This document shows positions 1 to 4,479 of a DNA stretch of 5,864 nt, one piece after another. Positions within the stretch are counted from its first letter, which is position 1. Each line of letters starts with the position of its first letter. The notes under the pieces are model-generated. The model worked only from the letters and a program-made list of their open reading frames with translations, was not told the origin of the DNA and searched no databases. This DNA is from an uncultured Clostridia bacterium (GTDB lineage Bacteria > Bacillota > Clostridia > Christensenellales > Borkfalkiaceae). The stretch spans positions 1 to 5,864 of the forward strand of contig CAMWUS010000094.1 in assembly GCA_947177495.1 (NCBI GenBank). The letters are read 5' to 3'. The translations under genes were made by a program, and so were the position numbers.

Positions 1-224
1 GTTCCAAGGACACGAAACAGGCGTACGTGGCAGGTCAGCGTCTGCGTTCCGTTCCGCTCGATAAGAACAACATCGTGCGGCTTACGGGGCTTGACGAAAA
101 CAAGACCTACCGCATCGAAGAGCTTGGATTCACGGCGAGCGGCGCAACGCTTACGCGATTCGGCGTGTTGCTTCCCCGTATCACGGAATATGAAAGCTGG
201 ACTTGGCATATTCACGAAGCGTAA
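1..224 (+). CDS. Probable GH36 alpha-galactosidase, C-terminal end only (5'-partial)
   Basis: The gene enters from the left edge; the first complete codon is at position 3, and 73 residues are visible before the TAA at 222-224. What is seen fits the C-terminal beta-sandwich of GH36 alpha-galactosidases. A strand containing VRLTGLDENKTYRIEE resembles the family's 'L.GLD....Y.v.e' segment, followed by SGATLTRFGVLLP (compare 'SG..L...Gl.lp') and a last strand ending SWTWHIHEA. Family members remove terminal alpha-1,6-galactose from melibiose, raffinose-type sugars or galactomannan, usually in the cytoplasm when no signal peptide is present; the N-terminus here cannot be inspected. The catalytic domain lies outside the window, so function rests on this tail alone. 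The HAD gene starts 6 nt after the stop, suggesting co-transcription and perhaps coupled translation. Another glycosidase with a similar C-terminal sandwich remains possible. Confidence 0.72.
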   Translation, partial: SKDTKQAYVAGQRLRSVPLDKNNIVRLTGLDENKTYRIEELGFTASGATLTRFGVLLPRITEYESWTWHIHEA

Positions 225-230
225 TATTAC

Positions 231-929
231 ATGAAGAACTTTTTATTCGACCTGTACGGCACGCTGATCGACATTAAGACCGACGAGAATAGCGCGGCTT
301 TTTGGCAGGGTGTTTCGAAAATTTTATTGCAAACCGAAGGGAGAGGGAAAGAAATCAAAGAGCGCTATGCTTCTCTTTGCAATGCGGAAAAGGCAAAGCT
401 GCCACGCTTAGGCGAAATCGACCTGCTTGCCGTGTTCCGCAATTTGCTTTGCGAGTACGGGCAACCTGCTTCGCGCGCGGAAGAATTCGCTTTGCAATTT
501 CGCAAATTATCTTTGCACCGTTGCCGTCCCTTTGCGGGCGTTAAAGAGATGCTTTCCGCTTTGCGGGAACGGGGCGCGGGCGTGTATTTGCTTTCCAACG
601 CGCAGGCGTGCTTTACGCATGCGGAAATAACCGCTTGCGGGCTTGCGCCTTACTTCCACGGAATTTTGCTCTCCTCGGAGGCAGGCCGGAAAAAACCGTC
701 GCCCGAGTTTTTCAAAACGGCGTTCTCCCGTTTTTCGCTGTCGCCCGAAAACTGCCTCTACGTCGGGAACGATTTATTCGACGACGTGGGCGGTGCGCAC
801 GCAGTCGGTATGAAATGCGCATATATCCATTCGAGGCAATCGGGGAAATACGAAAACGCCCCCGAGCCCGATATGCGCGCGAAAGACAGAAAACATCTCG
901 CGCGGTTATTAGAACGAGAATGTTTATAA
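231..929 (+). CDS. HAD-superfamily hydrolase (subfamily IA-like)
   Basis: A 232-residue cytoplasmic protein with all four HAD motifs in order. Motif I is FDLYGT with the nucleophile Asp7. Motif II is LLSNAQ with Ser122. Motif III is GRKKPSPEFF, with Lys155 the probable catalytic Lys. Motif IV is YVGNDLFDD, with Asp181 and Asp185 the probable Mg2+ ligands. A helical cap of about residues 15-100 lies between motifs I and II, as in subfamily IA. The usual second Asp of DxDGT is Tyr9. DxYGT occurs in haloacid dehalogenases and in a common group of clostridial HAD proteins, so a phosphatase call is uncertain. The ATG at 231 is chosen because it sits directly before motif I. There is no clear Shine-Dalgarno sequence and the upstream gene ends only 6 nt away, so translation may be coupled to it. 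The substrate cannot be read from the sequence; sugar-phosphate or phosphoglycolate-type substrates are guesses from family and neighbours. Confidence 0.9.
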   Translation: MKNFLFDLYGTLIDIKTDENSAAFWQGVSKILLQTEGRGKEIKERYASLCNAEKAKLPRLGEIDLLAVFRNLLCEYGQPASRAEEFALQFRKLSLHRCRPFAGVKEMLSALRERGAGVYLLSNAQACFTHAEITACGLAPYFHGILLSSEAGRKKPSPEFFKTAFSRFSLSPENCLYVGNDLFDDVGGAHAVGMKCAYIHSRQSGKYENAPEPDMRAKDRKHLARLLERECL

Positions 930-953
930 TATCAATCAGATAAGGAGCGAAAG

Positions 954-1733
954 ATGAGAAAAAGCAAAAAAATAATTACAACGTTGCTCTGCGCGGCGCT
1001 TGCGGGGGCGGCTCTCCTTTCCTATGCGGGTTGCGGCGAAGCGGCGAGTCCATACAAGGTGTACGGCGGTTATACGGAGCTCACTTCGGGCGAAGGCAAC
1101 GAAGGAGGAACGGACTTCTTAGGCTATTACTATTATTCGTTTGGCTTTTTGCAGAACGAATATGCTCTCGACGAAGTGGAAATGACCTTCTATTTTGCAA
1201 TGGAGCAAAAGGCTTTTACATCCCTTTTAAATAACTCCGGTTTGGTTTCGGATTACGATTTCCCTAGGTCGTGCAATACCTATTGCTATGCCTACCAAGC
1301 AAGCAAAAAGGCGGAGTTGGAAACTACCACGTTTGACGTAGACAAATTTTTTGCGCACGCTACGCTTAACAAAGCGGAGAACGGCGTATGTCTTTTCAAC
1401 AAGATAGAAATAGAGAATTTCAAGCAAATGCCGTATGAAACCTATCGGATTGAAACGGATCGCGACAAGGACAAGGGCTTTGGGTCGATTGCGGATAATC
1501 GGCAAATCGGTTATTCTTACTCGCAACAGGTGAAAATTCCGCGCGAAATGTTTGAAGGCGAAAAGGGAGAAATTTACTTTTCTGCAAAGGGAATGCTTGT
1601 CTGTGATAGTTACTCTACAATGGACGTAGGGACGTTAATTTATTTTCTTCTTCCCGAAAGCTCGCCTGCACGGATATATTATCAGGTGAAAGGTGGCCGC
1701 GTGCGCATTGCCGCAACCGAGGGTTTCGATTGA
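954..1733 (+). CDS. Putative lipoprotein of unknown function
   Basis: A 259-residue protein that I do not recognise. The N-terminus is a lipoprotein signal peptide: basic residues at 2-6 (RKSKK), a hydrophobic stretch at about 7-22, and SYAGC with the probable lipidated Cys27. The lipobox is imperfect, with Tyr instead of Leu at -3. The mature part has no other membrane segment, is rich in aromatic residues (a YYYYS run near residue 60) and has alternating strand-like patterns, suggesting a beta-rich domain anchored outside the membrane. No catalytic motif is evident. AAGGAG at 942-947, 6 nt before the ATG, is a good Shine-Dalgarno sequence and fixes the start. The gene follows the HAD gene by 24 nt and is the last of its transcription unit. 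Its base composition looks more AT-rich than its neighbours (23 G+C of 60 at 1201-1260 by hand count, against 40 of 60 at 2221-2280 in the LacI gene), which may mean weaker constraint or separate ancestry. A role as a surface sugar-binding or envelope protein is speculation. Confidence 0.85.
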   Translation: MRKSKKIITTLLCAALAGAALLSYAGCGEAASPYKVYGGYTELTSGEGNEGGTDFLGYYYYSFGFLQNEYALDEVEMTFYFAMEQKAFTSLLNNSGLVSDYDFPRSCNTYCYAYQASKKAELETTTFDVDKFFAHATLNKAENGVCLFNKIEIENFKQMPYETYRIETDRDKDKGFGSIADNRQIGYSYSQQVKIPREMFEGEKGEIYFSAKGMLVCDSYSTMDVGTLIYFLLPESSPARIYYQVKGGRVRIAATEGFD

Positions 1734-1742
1734 TAGTAATGA
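1731..1742 (+). other. Four tandem in-frame stop codons ending the lipoprotein gene
   Basis: The lipoprotein frame ends TGA TAG TAA TGA with no sense codon between, so all three stop codon types occur in one 12-nt run. Readthrough of the first TGA would be stopped at once. This also argues that the gene's 3' end is genuine and not a frameshift artefact. It may simply reflect AT-rich sequence before the terminator. Confidence 0.9.
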
Positions 1743-1753
1743 ATAAGAATAGA

Positions 1754-1800
1754 AATATGTGCCCCAAAAGCAAAACGCTTTTGGGGCACATATTATTTTT
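1754..1800 (+). terminator. Strong intrinsic terminator, possibly bidirectional
   Basis: The arms 1754-1771 and 1777-1794 are perfect reverse complements over 18 bp, with a GCCCC/GGGGC core, enclosing a 5-nt loop (AAAAC). On the plus strand the stem is followed by A and five Ts (1796-1800), a classic rho-independent terminator for the alpha-galactosidase/HAD/lipoprotein unit. It starts 20 nt after the lipoprotein stop. Read on the minus strand, the hairpin lies 36 nt beyond the LacI stop and is followed by TCTATTCTTATTC, a weaker T-rich tail. It may therefore terminate both convergent units. Confidence 0.93.
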
Positions 1801-1829
1801 GTATCTATTATGGAATAAGCCTCGGCAAT

Positions 1830-2798
1830 TTAAACCGTTTTCGTACTGCCGCGGGGAATGAGCGTGCATTTCACGGTGGCGCGTTGGGCGGGCAGTCCTT
1901 TGAGGGAACTTTCGAGCACGCGGAACGCCCGTTCGCCGATCAGCTCGAAATCCTGCCGAACGGTAGTTAAATTGTATTGCGCACTGCGCACCGCCTTCAA
2001 ATCGTCGTAGCCGACGACGGAGATATCCTGCGGAATTTGTTTTCCCGCTTGGCGCATGCGGTCGATAAAGCCGATCGCCATAATATCCGAAGCGCAGATG
2101 ATTGCCGTAAATTCTTTATGGTTGTCGAGGAAATAGTTCGCGGCATCCACGCCCGCCTGTGCGGTATAGTCGCCGAAATATGTAATGTCGTAACGGTACT
2201 CGATACTGTTGCGCGCAAGCCCGAGTACGTATCCCGCAAGGCGTTCCGCACCCACGAGCGAAGCGCGTTCGCCGCCCAAAAATGCAATGTTTCTGTGTCC
2301 GTGCGCAACCAAGTAATCTACCGCTTCTTCCACGGCGTTGATGTTGTCGCTCCCGATTCCCGAAACCAAATCGTTGCTGATGTAGTTATCGAGAAGTACG
2401 AGCGGATAGCGCGCGCCCTTTAACTGCGCGTATACGGGAGAGTTGAAGTTGATGTCGAGCAGAAACGCGCCGTAGTAGTGGTTATAGGCGAGGTATTCGT
2501 TCAAATCGAAACCGTCGCCTATTTCGTCGGACACCACGACGTAGCGCGCCGTTTCCGCCGTCGTGCGGAAGGCTTCCGCAATTTCGGCAAGCGCTCCGTC
2601 CGTTTTAATTCCCTTGCCCCAAAGCACGGCAATGCGCCCGTTTATCGCCATCGACTTACGGGAATGATAGCCCACCGATTCCGCATATTCGCAAACGGTT
2701 TTACGCGTCTCCTCCGAAACGTCGCTCGAACCGTTGAGCGCCTTGGAAACGGACGCGATGGAAATATTCAGGGTGCTTGCAATTTCTTTTATGGTCAT
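1830..2798 (-). CDS. LacI-family transcriptional repressor, divergent from malQ-pulA
   Basis: A 322-residue regulator. Residues 2-22 (TIKEIASTLNIS..SVSKALN) are the LacI-type helix-turn-helix, followed by SSDVSEETRKTV, the usual third-helix region. Residues about 56-320 form the periplasmic-binding-protein-like effector domain, with SDNINAVEEAV (150-160), GHRNIAFLGG (167-176), ASDIMAIG (236-243), ISVVGYDDL (259-267), LTTVRQ (277-282) and a closing LIPRGST. The ATG at 2798 is chosen because the helix-turn-helix begins at residue 2, as in the family. The in-frame ATG at 2840 would add 14 unconserved residues and lie upstream of the promoter. The usual hinge (Y.PN..AR.L) is replaced by a shorter YHSRKSMAINGR (44-55). 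The divergent position suggests it represses malQ-pulA until a malto-oligosaccharide-like effector binds, a MalR-like role inferred from context only. The effector cannot be read from the sequence. Confidence 0.93.
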   Translation of the reverse strand: MTIKEIASTLNISIASVSKALNGSSDVSEETRKTVCEYAESVGYHSRKSMAINGRIAVLWGKGIKTDGALAEIAEAFRTTAETARYVVVSDEIGDGFDLNEYLAYNHYYGAFLLDINFNSPVYAQLKGARYPLVLLDNYISNDLVSGIGSDNINAVEEAVDYLVAHGHRNIAFLGGERASLVGAERLAGYVLGLARNSIEYRYDITYFGDYTAQAGVDAANYFLDNHKEFTAIICASDIMAIGFIDRMRQAGKQIPQDISVVGYDDLKAVRSAQYNLTTVRQDFELIGERAFRVLESSLKGLPAQRATVKCTLIPRGSTKTV

Positions 2799-2804
2799 AT
2801 TTGC

Positions 2805-2833
2805 ATTATAACATAGGAGTGGGGGAAAGTCAA
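2805..2833 (-). promoter_or_regulatory. Near-consensus sigma-A promoter of the LacI gene, set for a leaderless mRNA
   Basis: On the minus strand, TTGACT (2833-2828) is the -35, the spacer is exactly 17 bp (2827-2811), and TATAAT (2810-2805) is a perfect -10 preceded by TGT, giving an extended -10. The usual spacing puts +1 at about position 2798, which is the A of the LacI start codon. No Shine-Dalgarno sequence precedes that ATG. The predicted transcript therefore has little or no 5' leader. Confidence 0.82.
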
Positions 2834-2885
2834 TATGCAAATTCGAAAAAAGTAACTAAATTTCACAATATAAAAATTATTTACA

Positions 2886-2897
2886 TTTTTCGAAAAA
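2886..2897. promoter_or_regulatory. Candidate operator: TTTTTCGAAAAA palindrome upstream of the malQ -35
   Basis: A perfect 12-bp palindrome with a central CG, the symmetry many LacI-family operators show. It ends 4 bp before the malQ -35 hexamer. The half-site TTTTCG also occurs at 2907-2912 and 2955-2960, and reversed at 2844-2849. A second, imperfect 16-bp inverted repeat (2895-2910, AAAA.GC..GC.TTTT) overlaps the -35 itself. Binding by the adjacent repressor is inferred; the run of A and T could also simply be an AT-rich UP-like element. Confidence 0.42.
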
Positions 2898-2901
2898 ATG
2901 C

Positions 2902-2930
2902 TTGCGTTTTCGACGGGAGTGTGATAGAAT
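2902..2930 (+). promoter_or_regulatory. Probable sigma-A promoter of malQ-pulA
   Basis: TTGCGT (2902-2907) is a -35 matching the first three consensus bases, followed by a 17-bp spacer and TAGAAT (2925-2930), a five-of-six -10. TGA immediately before it makes an extended -10. The expected start is near 2937, giving a leader of about 32 nt before the malQ ATG. The weak -35 and the flanking palindromes suit a regulated promoter. Confidence 0.72.
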
Positions 2931-2942
2931 ATGGCGGTAAGG

Positions 2943-2959
2943 GAAAAATTGCATTTTTC
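2943..2959. promoter_or_regulatory. Palindrome/hairpin in the malQ leader
   Basis: GAAAAAT and ATTTTTC are perfect 7-bp inverted arms around TGC. The element lies within the predicted malQ leader, about +7 to +23, and ends just before GGGGAAG (2960-2966), the only Shine-Dalgarno candidate for malQ. It could be a downstream operator copy (roadblock position) or a weak AU hairpin beside the ribosome site. There is no T run after it, so it is not an intrinsic terminator. Confidence 0.4.
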
Positions 2960-2968
2960 GGGGAAGTT

Positions 2969-4468
2969 ATGGAAAAAATTGCGGGAGTGCTCATGCCCGT
3001 AAGCTCGTTGCCGTCCAAGTACGGCATCGGAACCTTGGGGGAAGAGGCGTATCATTTCGTAGATTTTTTGGCGAAGACGGGCTGTAAGCTGTGGCAGGTG
3101 TTGCCGCTGCTGCCTACCTCTTACGGAGACAGCCCTTATTCCTCTTGCGCGTCGAACGCGCTCAATCCCTATTTTATCGACCTCGATATGCTTGCGGAGG
3201 AGGGCTTGCTCCAAGCGGAGGAATATTCTTCTCTCGATTGGGGAAATAATCCCCGTAGGGTAGATTACGCGAGGCTGTACGAGCTTCGGTTCGGCGTTTT
3301 GAAACGCGCCTTTTCGCGTTTTAATAGAACTTCGCCGGCATGGATATCCTTTTTACAAGAAGGCAAATACCGCGATTTCGCGGTGTTCATGGCGTTAAAG
3401 GCAAAGTATAACGGCGCGCCTTGGACTCAGTGGGGCGAATACGCGGAATATGACGAAAAGCTAATTGCGGCTTTTTGTGCGGAGAATAGCGAAGAAATCG
3501 AGTTTTGGCAATTCACGCAATATGAATTTTTATTGCAGTGGAATGCATTAAAAGCTTACGCCAACGGGCGCGGAGTGGAGCTCATGGGCGATATGCCCAT
3601 CTATCTTGCACGGGACAGTGTGGAAATGTGGCAACACCGCCGAGCGTTGTTTTTGTTGGACGAAGCGGGCAACCCCGCAATGCAGGCGGGCGTTCCGCCC
3701 GACGCATTTTCTTCCACGGGACAGCTGTGGGGAAACCCCGTTTACGATTGGGAAAAGCACAAGCGAGAAAAATATGCTTGGTGGCACAACAGAATTTTAA
3801 ACGCGCTCGAACTGTACGATTGGGTGCGCATCGACCATTTCATCGGCTTCGTGCGTTACTACTGTATTCCCGAGGGGCTTACCGACGCTTGTTTGGGAGA
3901 ATGGCGCAAGGGACCGGGAGCGGAGCTTTTCAAGGGCTTGGAAGATAAACATATCGTTGCGGAAGATTTGGGAATCGTCACAGATGAGGTTCGGCAGGCG
4001 ATCGAAGAGACGGGCTACCCCGGAATGCGTATCATTCAACACGCCTTCGACGGAAATCCGTACAACGAACACAAACCGAGCAACTATCCGCAAAGCGTCG
4101 TCGTTTACACGGGCACGCACGACAACGAAACGCTTTTCACCCGCATTTCGCAAATGCAGGGAGAGGAGCGGGAGCGCATGATTCGTGATTTAAAAGCGGA
4201 GTGCAAAGTGGCAGGCGTGCGCGCGACGGTAGCAACCGATAAAGATATTTGCGCCACGATTTTGCGCTTACTGTTTGCAAGCAAGGCGAGCATGACAATC
4301 GTGCCCTTGCAAGACGTGTTATATATGGGGCGGGAAGGGCGCATGAACGCGCCGTCTACGGTATCGCCCGAAAATTGGTCTTACCGCTTCGAGAAGAGCG
4401 ACTTTACGTCCGCTTTGCCTCGCATTGCCCGTCTCGTCGGGCTTCGCAAAAATAAAGGAAATCAATAA
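2969..4468 (+). CDS. malQ: 4-alpha-glucanotransferase (amylomaltase), GH77
   Basis: A 499-residue cytoplasmic enzyme, the usual length for bacterial MalQ, that transfers alpha-1,4-glucan segments between malto-oligosaccharides and releases glucose. Family landmarks in order are the N-terminal MPVSSLPSKYGIG, SPYSSCASNALNPYFIDLD (substrate-site loop), LMGDMPIYLARDS, then WVRIDHFIGF with the nucleophile Asp289, IVAEDLGIV with the acid/base Glu332, and TGTHDNET with Asp385. The spacing closely matches the known GH77 triad (Asp293/Glu340/Asp395 in Thermus aquaticus), and no catalytic residue is missing. The frame stays open upstream to 2777, but the ATG at 2969 is chosen because homologous sequence begins there and the longer version would overlap the LacI start and both promoters. 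The Shine-Dalgarno candidate GGGGAAG at 2960-2966 is close and modest. The gene is first in a likely operon with the pullulanase, 11 nt downstream, and divergent from the LacI repressor that probably controls it. Confidence 0.96.
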   Translation: MEKIAGVLMPVSSLPSKYGIGTLGEEAYHFVDFLAKTGCKLWQVLPLLPTSYGDSPYSSCASNALNPYFIDLDMLAEEGLLQAEEYSSLDWGNNPRRVDYARLYELRFGVLKRAFSRFNRTSPAWISFLQEGKYRDFAVFMALKAKYNGAPWTQWGEYAEYDEKLIAAFCAENSEEIEFWQFTQYEFLLQWNALKAYANGRGVELMGDMPIYLARDSVEMWQHRRALFLLDEAGNPAMQAGVPPDAFSSTGQLWGNPVYDWEKHKREKYAWWHNRILNALELYDWVRIDHFIGFVRYYCIPEGLTDACLGEWRKGPGAELFKGLEDKHIVAEDLGIVTDEVRQAIEETGYPGMRIIQHAFDGNPYNEHKPSNYPQSVVVYTGTHDNETLFTRISQMQGEERERMIRDLKAECKVAGVRATVATDKDICATILRLLFASKASMTIVPLQDVLYMGREGRMNAPSTVSPENWSYRFEKSDFTSALPRIARLVGLRKNKGNQ

Positions 4469-4474
4469 AGGGGG
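4467..4474 (+). promoter_or_regulatory. Ribosome binding site of the pullulanase gene overlapping the malQ stop
   Basis: AAAGGGGG lies 5 nt before the ATG at 4480, and its first two bases are the last two of the malQ TAA (4466-4468). The tight spacing suggests that the two genes are translated from one message, with possible coupling. Confidence 0.75.
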
Positions 4475-4479
4475 AAATC

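Noticed and set aside
1977..2423. Plus-strand open frame of 148 codons inside the LacI gene, with another at 2478-2816
   Set aside because: Both are antisense to conserved LacI domains and encode no recognisable protein.
2799..2840. Fourteen extra residues at the LacI N-terminus from an ATG at 2840
   Set aside because: The added residues are unlike LacI N-termini, have no Shine-Dalgarno sequence, and this ATG lies upstream of the near-consensus -35/-10.
2898..2912. Catabolite-response (cre) site near the malQ promoter
   Set aside because: The TGCTTGCGTTTTCGA stretch shares only parts of the cre pattern and lacks the required closing CA with correct spacing.
2777..2968. N-terminal extension of malQ in the same open frame
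   Set aside because: It would start inside the divergent LacI gene and run through both promoters; GH77 similarity begins only at about the ATG at 2969.
2799..2968. Riboswitch or small RNA in the 170-bp divergent region
   Set aside because: The predicted malQ leader is only about 32 nt, and I see no stable GC stems or terminator; the region is explained by two promoters and possible operators.
2795..3214. Minus-strand open frame of 139 codons across the malQ start
   Set aside because: It crosses the intergenic region and the conserved malQ 5' end on the wrong strand, and has no recognisable motif or start signals.
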